Source of the DNA: Acidobacteriota bacterium
GTDB taxonomy: Bacteria > Acidobacteriota > Thermoanaerobaculia > Multivoradales > J023
Direction of reading: 5' to 3'
DNA: 64,000 nt
Assembly (NCBI GenBank): GCA_029263395.1
Contig: JAJCXO010000194.1
Coordinates: 1 to 64,000, forward strand
Part shown: positions 51,050-59,840 of the stretch, piece by piece
Layout: each line of letters opens with the position of its first letter
How positions within the stretch are numbered: the stretch's first letter is position 1
Notes under the pieces: model-generated
What the model saw: the letters and a program-made list of their open reading frames with translations, nothing else
Told to the model about the DNA's origin: nothing
Database searches by the model: none
Program-made: the position numbers and the translations under genes

Positions 51050-53797
51050 TTAAGGTCGAGGATCGTCGGGCGGTTCTGCTGGTGACTCGAGCACAAACGC
51101 CTCTAGGTCGGCCCGGCCACAAACCTCGCCCGGCGGATTGTAGTAGACCTGCTGGGTACCCGTCACGGTATCGGTGATTGAAAGCCAGAATTCGAGATCA
51201 GTCAATGCACCGTAAAAGATCCATAGGTGGTTGTTGATTACGCCACCGTCCAAGGCTTTGATCACCAATTCTGTGTTCTCGATGTTGAAGAACCAGAAGA
51301 AGCCGCTGTTGTCTGTGTCGATGATCGCTTGGCCGGTTCCCTCAGAGCCATCGTCCATGGGATTCCGCCACTGCACTTGGACGCTCAGACGGTTGTCGAG
51401 CAAACACAGTGTCTCAGGACCTGGAGTACAGCTGCCAGTGAGGGCGGGAAGGTCTGAAGATTCGTCGACGAGGCCTTCAACGATCAGATTCGAAACATCC
51501 AGAGGGTTCGATCCAGTCGTGACGGGTCCCTTGGTCGATGCGGGGCCAACGGCGGTGGAGGCTGTGCCAATCAGGTCATCGGAAAAAGCGAAGGTATCTG
51601 CCAGGCCACAAACCTCCCCTGGAGGGTTGTGATAAACCTGAACCACGCCCGTCCGAGTATCCGTGATGGTGACCCAATACTCGACATCCGATAGTGCGCC
51701 ATAAAAGGCCCAAAAGTGCTGGTTGTAGCCGCGCCCGTCGAGTAGTTTGACGATCAGTTCGACGTTTTCTGGTCCAAAGAACCAGAACAAACCGCTTTCG
51801 TTGGTGCTGGGAACCGCAACCGCAGCTCCTTCGAACCCATCGTCGTGTTGGTTACGATACTCGACGGAAACTCGAAAACGCCCGTCCAGCAGGCACAGTT
51901 CGCTGCCAGAAACCGTGCACGCGGTAGTGGTGTCGAAGGTCGAAACTTGTGTTGTGTTGGACGATGCGGATTCGCCAAAATTGTTGAAGGCCCGGATTCG
52001 GAAGGAAAATGCCGAGGCGGCAGGTAACCCCTGGATGATCGCTTTGTCGGTATCCGCCGCGAGTTCTATCGGAATGAGTACCCAACGGCCGTCGACGAGA
52101 ATCTCGACTGAGAAGCCAGACTCATTATTTGAATTGTCTTGCCAGATCAGGCGAATTTCGTCGCTCGATAGTGGTGCTGCACGCAGATTCGACGGTGCTG
52201 CGGGCCTCGGATCTGCAGGTGTCGGGATTTCAGCTTCCATCGTGTAGGCGGAAACTCCCACGCCATTCTGGGCTCTCACCCGATAGCTGTAAAACACACC
52301 GGGTAGAACGTTGGTGTCGATGAACGATGTCGTCCCGGCGTCGACCGTCGTGATCAACATGAACGTGTCACCCTGCCGACGCTCGATTCGGAACACGCTC
52401 TCGTTATTCGAGTTGTCTTGCCACTCCAGCTGGATGCCATCCGCCACCAGCAAGTTGACGGTCAAATTGGTTGGCGGTGCGGGAGGTGCCAAGTCTCGTG
52501 GCCCGTACAAATAGAGCACGCCAGCCAAGTCGTCGGTATCGAGGGCGGCACCACGCAGGTCGGGATGAAATTCGGCGAACATCAACGCTTCAGTATTCGG
52601 CGAATGAGCCAATCCCAACGTGTGGCCAATCTCGTGAGCAAAAAGCTGCTCTGCGGCTTTGGCCGGATCCGGGGTGGCGGCGAAAAAAAGTTCCAAGCCG
52701 TCTTGCGTTACGATGTCGGCCTCGATCAACGGATGGAAGTTTTCCCCTTCATAGGGCATTAACGTACAGTCGAACCGGGGCCCACCCAGGGCCAAGAGGC
52801 CACTGCCGTTGAAGGTCCCAGCGATTTCTCCATTGGGATCGCCGAACAGGATTGCATTGATGTCGTCGGCTGCTTGAAGACCAGTTGTAGTGGCGGTCAA
52901 CCCCAAGTACTCGGCGTCGATCTGCGTGTTGGGGTCCCTATTCCAGACTTCTAACGCTGTCTGGAAGCGTTCAAACCCATTGTTGATCAGGCCGGGTTGG
53001 CCGCTGAAGTAAGTGCGCCAACCGACGGTGCCACCATTGTCGAAGTCGAACCAACGCACACTGTGTCCACCGGTGGGGCCGCAGCCCAAGGGTGGCGGAT
53101 CGGTTGATGTCACCAAAGTGCGAAACTTGGCAGGGATTTCGTCAGCGGTCGATTTCGGCTGGCCCGCCGTGGGTAGGTAGTAATCCGGCGCACGATCATG
53201 CCCCTGAATACGATCCTGGATCCAGCGGACGAATTGATCCGAATCCCTCGGTCCATCCCTCGGCAAGCTCTTTCCGGGAACGGAGACGGGATGGGCTTCG
53301 CTGAGATCGCGGATGGCGACCTTGGCTGTGTCGTTAGCCGCGAGATGGAATGCTCCGAGCATGAATTGGACGAGCGTGTAGGAGCCGTCTTGGTGTGGTT
53401 GCAGGAAGAGCAGTGCCGAGTCTCCAATGCGGAACTTCGGGGCGCCCCAAATGTGGAGACCGGTGCCGTCTTCCTGCACACCGCCAGGAACACGGACCAC
53501 GAGGGTATCCCTCGGAGGCAGCCCCTTGATGACCTGCTGGACGTCGACCAAGTAGTCTGTTGCAGCGATTGGGTCTGGCAATGAGACCGAGCCTGGAGCC
53601 GATTCGACAGTGAGGATTTCAGCTTGGATGATCACCGGAGATCTGTCGACCAGCTCACCGTCGCTCATCGGAACATATATCGTCGCATGGGTCGGCCCGG
53701 TGCTCAGTAGGCATACCAAAGCCGTCGAGCAAGCCAAAGTTCGCCCTAGCGGGTACGTTCGACTGATGGAGTCCGTCATCACGTTTGGTTCGTTCAC
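51050..53797 (-). CDS. Secreted matrixin-like metalloprotease with fibronectin III domains and duplicated C-terminal domain
   Basis: A 915-aa protein starting at GTG 53797 (ATG 53779 is possible), with a signal peptide ending near TGPTHA. Residues ~35-150 resemble a prodomain. The catalytic domain around residues 230-420 contains HEIGHTLGLAHS, the HExxHxxGxxH metzincin site, and TEALMFAEF as Met-turn. Two fibronectin III domains follow (PPAPPTNLTVNLLVADGIQL, RPAAPSNLRAAPLSSDEIRL, each with WQDNSNNES). Two copies of a ~115-aa beta domain end the protein (LLDGRFRVSVEYRN... and LLDNRLSVQVQWRN..., each with FWFF, ALDG/LLDG and FYGAL). I recall this terminal domain from acidobacterial secreted proteins. 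It probably degrades extracellular protein. Confidence 0.9.
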   Translation of the reverse strand: MNEPNVMTDSISRTYPLGRTLACSTALVCLLSTGPTHATIYVPMSDGELVDRSPVIIQAEILTVESAPGSVSLPDPIAATDYLVDVQQVIKGLPPRDTLVVRVPGGVQEDGTGLHIWGAPKFRIGDSALLFLQPHQDGSYTLVQFMLGAFHLAANDTAKVAIRDLSEAHPVSVPGKSLPRDGPRDSDQFVRWIQDRIQGHDRAPDYYLPTAGQPKSTADEIPAKFRTLVTSTDPPPLGCGPTGGHSVRWFDFDNGGTVGWRTYFSGQPGLINNGFERFQTALEVWNRDPNTQIDAEYLGLTATTTGLQAADDINAILFGDPNGEIAGTFNGSGLLALGGPRFDCTLMPYEGENFHPLIEADIVTQDGLELFFAATPDPAKAAEQLFAHEIGHTLGLAHSPNTEALMFAEFHPDLRGAALDTDDLAGVLYLYGPRDLAPPAPPTNLTVNLLVADGIQLEWQDNSNNESVFRIERRQGDTFMLITTVDAGTTSFIDTNVLPGVFYSYRVRAQNGVGVSAYTMEAEIPTPADPRPAAPSNLRAAPLSSDEIRLIWQDNSNNESGFSVEILVDGRWVLIPIELAADTDKAIIQGLPAASAFSFRIRAFNNFGESASSNTTQVSTFDTTTACTVSGSELCLLDGRFRVSVEYRNQHDDGFEGAAVAVPSTNESGLFWFFGPENVELIVKLLDGRGYNQHFWAFYGALSDVEYWVTITDTRTGVVQVYHNPPGEVCGLADTFAFSDDLIGTASTAVGPASTKGPVTTGSNPLDVSNLIVEGLVDESSDLPALTGSCTPGPETLCLLDNRLSVQVQWRNPMDDGSEGTGQAIIDTDNSGFFWFFNIENTELVIKALDGGVINNHLWIFYGALTDLEFWLSITDTVTGTQQVYYNPPGEVCGRADLEAFVLESPAEPPDDPRP

Positions 53798-53985
53798 GTC
53801 TCGAGAATGAAGATGTCGAGGTGTCTCGATACTCTTCCGCAGTTGTCGTCGGCTCGGATAGTTGCAGAGAGATTCAGGTGCCGAGACAGATGCCTTGACA
53901 GCATATCAGACCTGGGATGTATCGCGTCCAGTCGATAGGCGCGATAACTCTTACGGATCCCGATCCTGTTGTGTCGAGTTGCTCG

Positions 53986-55137
53986 TTAGTCGAGCAGAGC
54001 CTCGGCGGCGGGCGTCGATCGTCGTACCGGCTCAGCGGCGACCGCAATGCGATTACGACCTGTTTTCTTCGCGATGTACATGGCAGTATCGGCCAATCGC
54101 AACAGGGTAGACTTGCAGTCAGCCACTGTCAGTTTGGGCTCGACGTGGCGTTTCAGGGTCGCGACACCAATCGAACAGGTGATTCCAGTCAGGTTGAGCT
54201 CTTCGCGGTGAATATCGCCGGCTTTGTCACAGAATATGTTCTCGACGATGCTGACCCGGATGGTTTCGGCCAGGTCGATCGCTTCATCGATGTGAAAATC
54301 CGGAATGACCAGCACAAATTCATCACCGCCATATCGTGCCGGAAGGCTTTCGGTCTTGCGGACGTGTGACTTGAGCAGATGCCCAACTTCGCGCAGTACC
54401 TGACTGCCTGCCAAATGCCCGTGGGTGTCATTCACGCGTTTGAAATAATCGAGGTCGAGGAAGATCACCGCTAGATCCAAGTCGTCTTCGAGACACGTTT
54501 GAATCGTCCGATCGAGCGAGACATGGAGATAGTGGTCGTTGAACAGGCCGGTGAGATTGTCGCGCTTAGCCAGCTCCTGAGCTCGACGACCGTCGAGAAT
54601 GTTCTGGATAGAAATCGAGATGTAGCCGGCGAAGATCTGCAGAAGGTTGCGATCGTCGGCGCTGTAGTCGCGAGCTCCCTGGCGATTCATCAATTCTAGG
54701 ACGCCACAAACCTCATGCCCGATTCGAATAGGAATCGCCACCAGGGACTCGGTGCTGTATTCGGTGACGGCGTCAACACCGGTGAAGAAATAAGGGTCCT
54801 GACCTGTGTCCGCCGTGTGATAACTCTTGCCGGTTGCATAAACGTAGCCGGCGATACCCCGATCGGCCGAAATCTCGGTACCGATCAACCGAGTTACTTT
54901 TTCGCCGAAGGCTGCGACAAACGTCAGCAGGTTCTGGCGCTTTTCCGGTTTCTTGTCGAGGGGGTTGTCGAGCAAAATGGAACCGGCCGCCGACGGTACA
55001 AACTCGTTGGCCTTGCGCAGAATCTCGGCTAGATTGTCCGCCAAGCTCATTTCCGAAGCGAAAGCGATGACCGCACGCCGACGTTCCAGGAACGCATCCA
55101 TCTGTTGTGGATTCAGGGAATGGATGTCGACAGTCAT
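53986..55137 (-). CDS. GAF-GGDEF diguanylate cyclase
   Basis: A 383-aa cytoplasmic signalling protein. Residues ~25-185 are a GAF domain (ADRGIAGYVYATGKSYHTAD, SLVAIPIRIGHEVCGVLELM). A linker helix leads to the GGDEF domain (~195-365) with RDNLTGLFNDHYLHVSLDR, FLDLDYFKRVNDTHGHLAG and the active-site ARYGGDEFVLVIPDF, so cyclic-di-GMP synthesis is expected. The product-inhibition I-site is not conserved (KTES where RxxD is usual). No transmembrane segment is seen, so the GAF domain probably senses a soluble ligand. ATG 55137 is the start. It is separated by about 170 bp from the Bat operon and by 188 bp from the protease gene, so is probably its own unit. Confidence 0.93.
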   Translation of the reverse strand: MTVDIHSLNPQQMDAFLERRRAVIAFASEMSLADNLAEILRKANEFVPSAAGSILLDNPLDKKPEKRQNLLTFVAAFGEKVTRLIGTEISADRGIAGYVYATGKSYHTADTGQDPYFFTGVDAVTEYSTESLVAIPIRIGHEVCGVLELMNRQGARDYSADDRNLLQIFAGYISISIQNILDGRRAQELAKRDNLTGLFNDHYLHVSLDRTIQTCLEDDLDLAVIFLDLDYFKRVNDTHGHLAGSQVLREVGHLLKSHVRKTESLPARYGGDEFVLVIPDFHIDEAIDLAETIRVSIVENIFCDKAGDIHREELNLTGITCSIGVATLKRHVEPKLTVADCKSTLLRLADTAMYIAKKTGRNRIAVAAEPVRRSTPAAEALLD

Positions 55138-55303
55138 CTGAGCCTACCGGTGCGCTAGTAGCGTCTGTGATTGTAGAGTCTCGGAGTTGAAAAATACCAA
55201 AACCTGTGGCTGGCCGCAAAGCGAAATCCTGGCTGGTCTCCCAATACCGCCAGATCTTTGGTCCTAGGTCCGAAATCAAATGCGTTCGGTGCGACCGGAG
55301 GTG

Positions 55304-56080
55304 TCAACCAGGGGGAAAGACTAACTCTACCGCTTCCGATGGGCAAATCGCGCCGTCTACGCCGGAGATGATCCACCGGTCGTCGGTTGTGCGCCTTACC
55401 CACGCTTCGGTGCCGGCAGGGAGATCGCCAGCAGGTGTGGTGCAATCGTTCAGGACGACCGCGGGTTGCGGGCCCCACTGTTCGGAGGCCATGGCCGCAC
55501 CGTAGAGGATGACGGCAAACGTGGCGGTGGCGATCAATAGCCATCGCGGAGTTTGGGGTCGGCTGATCAACAAGAGGAAGACAAACCAGGACAAGCCGAT
55601 GGCACAGACGGCAAGAATGTGATCATGGCGACTCAGCCACCCGCTGGTTCCAGTGGTGGTCAGGATCTGACTGCCGAGGCTTCGTCGTGCTAGCCAGAGG
55701 TTGTCCTCGAGCCAGGGATCGTCCGAAGGTGCCGCTCGCCGGTACCATAGGATCGCCTCTGGCAGGCGATCGAGGTGATGTAAGGCGGTGCCGAGGTTGT
55801 ACAGCAGCGTCGGATGGGGGGCGGCGGCGGAGTAACCTTCGATGTAGGTCATCACCGCGGCTTCGATCTGGCCTTCACGAAACAGGCGATTGCCCTCGTT
55901 GAGTGCTGCCTGGGAGTCGATCATAGGCTGACCGATGGTGGTTGCGCCGAGAGCCAGTAGACCGAAGCAGACCGGGATCAGGCCCAAACTCAGCCGTCTG
56001 GCTGCACGGTTTCTACTGCGGCGGATTTCGGGAAGTCGATGCCCTTGGCTCACGGCGATCATGGGGGTGCTGTCATCCAT
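55304..56080 (-). CDS. TPR and SH3-like membrane protein (BatE-like)
   Basis: A 258-aa protein beginning one base after the batD-like stop. It has an N-terminal membrane segment (SLGLIPVCFGLLALGATTIG), then TPR repeats (ALNEGNRLFREGQIEAAVMT, LLYNLGTALHHLDRLPEAIL), a second pair of hydrophobic segments (ILAVCAIGLSWFVFLLLI, WLLIATATFAVILYGAAM), and a C-terminal SH3-like stretch (DLPAGTEAWVRRTTDDRWII). This arrangement matches BatE-like products that close Bat operons. It probably assists the other Bat proteins in the envelope. The start could also be ATG 56062. Last gene of the operon. Confidence 0.8.
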   Translation of the reverse strand: MDDSTPMIAVSQGHRLPEIRRSRNRAARRLSLGLIPVCFGLLALGATTIGQPMIDSQAALNEGNRLFREGQIEAAVMTYIEGYSAAAPHPTLLYNLGTALHHLDRLPEAILWYRRAAPSDDPWLEDNLWLARRSLGSQILTTTGTSGWLSRHDHILAVCAIGLSWFVFLLLISRPQTPRWLLIATATFAVILYGAAMASEQWGPQPAVVLNDCTTPAGDLPAGTEAWVRRTTDDRWIISGVDGAICPSEAVELVFPPG

Positions 56081-56081
56081 A

Positions 56082-57881
56082 TCAGGCCAGGTCCCGAGCC
56101 AGCTTACGCGACTTTTCAAGCAGTTCGCGCTGCAAGTCAGCGGTAGAGCTCAGCTGTGGTGCGTAGCGCAGATAGTGGAGGTCGTCTGCGAGTGCAACCA
56201 ACTCGTCGGCCGCCCGTCTCGGCGCTCCTTCGGCGGCCAGCAGATGACCCCACTGAGTGCTTGCTGAGCCTTGCGGGAGGTGCCATCGAACATCGAGAAA
56301 CTCCCGCCACGCGTCTTCGATCTCGGCAGCGGCGCGTCGTGGCTGTTCTTCCTCAGCTGCTAGCTTCAGTCGTTGCAGGAGCTGTTTACGTTCCGCTCGA
56401 TGACCGGACGAGCTGCCGCCACGTCGACGGATCAGCAAAGTGGCGAGGGCCAGCCCCCAGGGTAGGCCGAATGCCCAAAGTTGCCAGCCCGAGCTGCCCA
56501 GCTTGCCGACGCCGACCGCTGGCAAGGCAGCGGTGCGAATGGGGTGTAGATTGATGCTCTGGCCGCTGTTCTGCACCATGCTGGTCGAGCCGCGTACCGT
56601 TAGACTCAACCCTTCGGCTTTGGCGGTGAGGTACTGCTCCTGCGCAGGGTCGAAGTAGACCAGTTCGATCGGTGGCAAATCCCATTGTCCAGGGCTCTCT
56701 GGCACCAAGACAAAACTCCAGGTCCGTTTGCCGGACACGTTCTTCCGTCGGACAGATTCATTGGACTGCTGCTGAGGCGGGAAGATCCTAATGCCGTCTA
56801 GGTCCGGCAACTGAGGAGCGGCCAAGCCCTGAAAATGTCCTTTGCCGGTGAGCGTCAGGGACAAGGTGGCAGCCTCTCCGACCTCGAGCTCGTTCGGGAC
56901 GAGTTCCGCTTCGATCCTCAGTTGGCCAACAGCGTCCTGGAAACCTGGCGGGGCTGGCGGCAGGGGGCGCACGTTGAGCTCCAACGCGTTGCTCGAGCGG
57001 ATCAGCTCGCGAGTGCGCGGCAAGAGAGAACCGAAGGGGCCAGAGTCTGGTACCAGGGCGGAAAGCCGGGCTGAAACCGGGGCGATCTCGAATTTGCCTT
57101 CCCGGCGAGCGAAGAGCGCCCGTTGCAGCAAGACCACTTTGCCGATGTTTTCGCCGTCCAGCACCATCATGTCGGGTTGCAGTTGTTCGGGCTGCGGAAT
57201 GATGCGAGTCCAGAAGCCCTTGAATTCAGGTAGTTCATCAGGGTTGACCGAGCGAATGTCAGCCTGCGTGAACAGGTGCAAGGTATAAAGGACCTGTTCG
57301 CCAACATAGGGATTGCTCGGACGCGCTTCAGCGCTCAAGTAGATCTTGGGCGGTTCGGTGGGTTGCCGACGCTGCCTTTGCCGTCGCCGTCTGTCGAACA
57401 GGCTTTCGAACGGGTCTTGGGAAAAAAACGGGTCACGGAACGGATCGCGGGCCTGCTGCTGTCGCCGACCGGCGGGCGCGGTCTCCACCACTTCGACTTG
57501 TCGATCCGGTAGCTCGACTTTTTCGCCATCAACCAAGAGGAATCCGGTGTGAACCCGTGCCCTGCCAACTTTGAGTGGTTGGAGATGCCATGTGAAAGTC
57601 AGGCTGCGCGAGGCCACCCCATTGACGAACCTCAAGCTGTTGGAGGTCGATGGACCAGCAGCCACATTGAAGTTGTCGATCTGGAACTGCGGCTCCGGAT
57701 TACGTCTCAAGCTGGCTGCGGAATCGATCTTGATGGTCAAGATGGCGAGTTCATCGAGTCCGACCACATCGTGGGGTTCGATTTGGACATCAACTTGGTA
57801 GTCCTGGGCGCCGGCGGCGGGAGGCGCTGCGAAGACCAACGCCGTCACGATCGACACCAGAAACCACGGCATCGAGTCCAT
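56082..57881 (-). CDS. BatD-like membrane protein
   Basis: About 599 aa from ATG 57881, which gives a signal peptide (MPWFLVSIVTALVFAAPPAA); GTG 57926 is an alternative, since no ribosome binding site decides. The long periplasmic part has repeated Ig-like domains: DVQIEPHDVVGLDELAILTI, IYLSAEARPSNPYVGEQVLY, and IEAELVPNELEVGEAATLSL, as in BatD oxygen-tolerance proteins. An Arg/Gln-rich linker lies near residue ~150 (RRRQRQRRQPTEPP). A single membrane helix (LWAFGLPWGLALATLLIRRR) precedes a cytoplasmic helical C-terminus. BatD is thought to act with BatA-C in envelope integrity or stress tolerance. Confidence 0.85.
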   Translation of the reverse strand: MDSMPWFLVSIVTALVFAAPPAAGAQDYQVDVQIEPHDVVGLDELAILTIKIDSAASLRRNPEPQFQIDNFNVAAGPSTSNSLRFVNGVASRSLTFTWHLQPLKVGRARVHTGFLLVDGEKVELPDRQVEVVETAPAGRRQQQARDPFRDPFFSQDPFESLFDRRRRQRQRRQPTEPPKIYLSAEARPSNPYVGEQVLYTLHLFTQADIRSVNPDELPEFKGFWTRIIPQPEQLQPDMMVLDGENIGKVVLLQRALFARREGKFEIAPVSARLSALVPDSGPFGSLLPRTRELIRSSNALELNVRPLPPAPPGFQDAVGQLRIEAELVPNELEVGEAATLSLTLTGKGHFQGLAAPQLPDLDGIRIFPPQQQSNESVRRKNVSGKRTWSFVLVPESPGQWDLPPIELVYFDPAQEQYLTAKAEGLSLTVRGSTSMVQNSGQSINLHPIRTAALPAVGVGKLGSSGWQLWAFGLPWGLALATLLIRRRGGSSSGHRAERKQLLQRLKLAAEEEQPRRAAAEIEDAWREFLDVRWHLPQGSASTQWGHLLAAEGAPRRAADELVALADDLHYLRYAPQLSSTADLQRELLEKSRKLARDLA

Positions 57882-57930
57882 ACGCCGCGTGCTGAGTCGG
57901 CGAGCGATAGCGGTGGGACACTGCACTTGC

Positions 57931-58815
57931 CTACCAATCCTTCTTCGCGCCGGAGTGTTTTTTTGCCGCTTCGAGAGCCTCTTCCCGGCGGTGCTCACGC
58001 TCCATGTTTTCGATCGCTTCGAGGATTGCGGCGGCCTCTTCGGCGGTCATATCGGGGAGATCCTCAAACTGTGGCAGCGGGCGTTCTTGCTGTTGTTGCT
58101 GGTTTGGTTGTTGTGGCTCTGACTGCTCGCCCGGTTGTTGCTCTTGGTCTTGCTGTTCCTGGTCCTGCTGTTCCTGCTGTTCCTGCTGTTCCTGCTGGTC
58201 CTGATCCTGTTGGTCCTGGTTTTCCTGGTCCTGATCCTGTTGGTCCTGATCCTGTTGGTCCTGGTTTTCCTGGTCCTGATCCTGTTGGTCCTGGTTTTCC
58301 TGGTCCTGATCCTGTTGGTCCTGGTTCTCCTGGTCCTGCTGATCTTGTTGCTGCTGTTCGAGGAGCCGTTGTGCCAGTTCCAGATTAAATTTGGCATCTT
58401 CGAATCCAGGATCGCTGCGCAATGCGGATTTGAAGGCTTCGATAGCGCCAGGAAGATCGCCGCCGTTCAAGCGGGCATTCCCCAGGTTGTAGTTAGCCGC
58501 TGGGACCAAAGCGCCGGTGCCTTGTTCGGCGGCGGCTTCCAACAGTGCCTGAGCGTCACCTTGGCCGGCCAATCGAGCAGTTCCAGCGTTGTATTGGGCT
58601 ACCGGATCGTCGCCGCTGAGTCGCAAAGCGGTTTCTAGCGGTTCGGAGGCATCTCCCGCCGCCTCTTGGCTGTGGCGTTCGATACCTCGGGTTGTACGCT
58701 CCGTCGGATTGAACAACAATCGTTCTACCCAGGGTGGCCAATCGGCGCTGGCTGGTGTGGCGGTACCTAGAATCAAGACGGTCCAGCCAACGGTGAGCTT
58801 TCGAAAGGTTCTCAT
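57931..58815 (-). CDS. batC: BatC-like TPR protein with long Gln/Asp repeat
   Basis: A 294-aa protein from ATG 58815, which overlaps the batB stop by 4 bases. It has a signal peptide (LTVGWTVLILGTATPASA), then TPR repeats (PVAQYNAGTARLAGQGDAQA, PAANYNLGNARLNGGDLPGA, IEAFKSALRSDPGFEDAKFN). From residue ~165 to ~250 follows a low-complexity region of DQxNQDQQ units, and finally a charged helix (EEAAAILEAIENMEREHRRE). TPRs match BatC, the periplasmic partner of the VWA proteins BatA and BatB. The Gln-rich tract is unusually long, and its length may vary between isolates. Confidence 0.85.
   Translation of the reverse strand: MRTFRKLTVGWTVLILGTATPASADWPPWVERLLFNPTERTTRGIERHSQEAAGDASEPLETALRLSGDDPVAQYNAGTARLAGQGDAQALLEAAAEQGTGALVPAANYNLGNARLNGGDLPGAIEAFKSALRSDPGFEDAKFNLELAQRLLEQQQQDQQDQENQDQQDQDQENQDQQDQDQENQDQQDQDQQDQDQENQDQQDQDQQEQQEQQEQQDQEQQDQEQQPGEQSEPQQPNQQQQQERPLPQFEDLPDMTAEEAAAILEAIENMEREHRREEALEAAKKHSGAKKDW
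58138..58350 (-). repeat. Gln/Asp-rich coding microsatellite in batC
   Basis: Short repeats (CTGGTCCTGATCCTGTTGGT and close variants on the + strand) recur with near-identical sequence for about 200 bp, in frame within batC. Such DNA is prone to slippage in multiples of three, so the tract can change length without breaking the gene. Confidence 0.85.
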
Positions 58816-59837
58816 GGTTCGCTCTGCACGTCTGATGCTTGCCTGAAAGGGGTTATCAACAGATGCAGGACGAGGGTTAGGATTGCCAACCCGAGCGGCC
58901 ATTGGAAACGCTCCTCCAGAGTATTGACCAGTTCACTGCCGTAGCTCTGTTTTTCCATCGATTGAATGCGTGTCACGAGTGCATCCGGATCGGCCGCTGC
59001 GCTGGTTGCTCTGAGGTAAATGCCGCCAGTGTCCCGAGTCAGTTGCTCGAGGGTACCTTCCATCAGTCGACTGACGACAACATTCCCGGCCTCGTCTCGT
59101 TTGTACTCGATTGGGGTGCCGGACTCGAATTGTGGCAGCTCGAGGGGTTTGCCTTCCCGGGTACCGACGCCGATGGCATGGACCGTGACACCCTCGTCCC
59201 GCAAACGCGGCAAGATCTTGTCGAGATCCGTACCGTGATCTTCGCCATCCGACAACAACACCATTGCCCGGTGTTTCCCGCCGCCCTCCGGAAAAAGATT
59301 CAAGGCGCGTTCGAGTGCCGGTCGCAGCTCTGTGCCAGGGGTCGGTAGCGAGCCTGGCTGCACCGCATCGAGTAACAGATCGATGACGGCTCCGTCAGCG
59401 GTCAGCGGTACCATGACAACACCATCGCCCTCAGCCTGAACCAGTGCGACACGATTCCCTGGCAGCTCTTCGATCAAGCGGCGGATGAGGGTCTGGGCTA
59501 CCCACAACCGCGATGGTTGGACGTCTCGGGTCGCCATCGAGAGTGAGGTGTCGAGCACAAAGATGATGTCGACGCCCTGGCGCTCGACCTGTTGCTCCGT
59601 CTCGCCCCACCGTGGCCTCGCCAGGGCGAAGGCCACACCTGCCACGGCGATCACCAGGAGCAGGTTCCAGACCATCAGCCGTCGAGGGTCATAGGTCGGC
59701 AGCAACCTATCCCAAAGACTGCGGGCAGCCCAGGCGGTTGATGCCCGCAGCCGCTTTCGCCAGCTCAACGCCAGGACCAGCGCAGTCACTGGGACAGCGC
59801 CGAGCAGCCAAAGCCAAGAGGGATTTGCGAAGTTCAT
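58812..59837 (-). CDS. batB: BatB-like VWA-domain membrane protein
   Basis: A 341-aa inner-membrane protein. Two N-terminal membrane helices (WLWLLGAVPVTALVLALSW and MVWNLLLVIAVAGVAFALA) lead to a periplasmic von Willebrand A domain with the MIDAS motif DTSLS (residues 96-100), TPGTELRPALERAL and LLSDGEDHG. A C-terminal helix (WPLGLAILTLVLHLLITPF) closes it. This layout is BatB, working with BatA. It lies 3 bp after the batA stop. Confidence 0.92.
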   Translation of the reverse strand: MNFANPSWLWLLGAVPVTALVLALSWRKRLRASTAWAARSLWDRLLPTYDPRRLMVWNLLLVIAVAGVAFALARPRWGETEQQVERQGVDIIFVLDTSLSMATRDVQPSRLWVAQTLIRRLIEELPGNRVALVQAEGDGVVMVPLTADGAVIDLLLDAVQPGSLPTPGTELRPALERALNLFPEGGGKHRAMVLLSDGEDHGTDLDKILPRLRDEGVTVHAIGVGTREGKPLELPQFESGTPIEYKRDEAGNVVVSRLMEGTLEQLTRDTGGIYLRATSAAADPDALVTRIQSMEKQSYGSELVNTLEERFQWPLGLAILTLVLHLLITPFRQASDVQSEP

Positions 59838-59840
59838 GTT

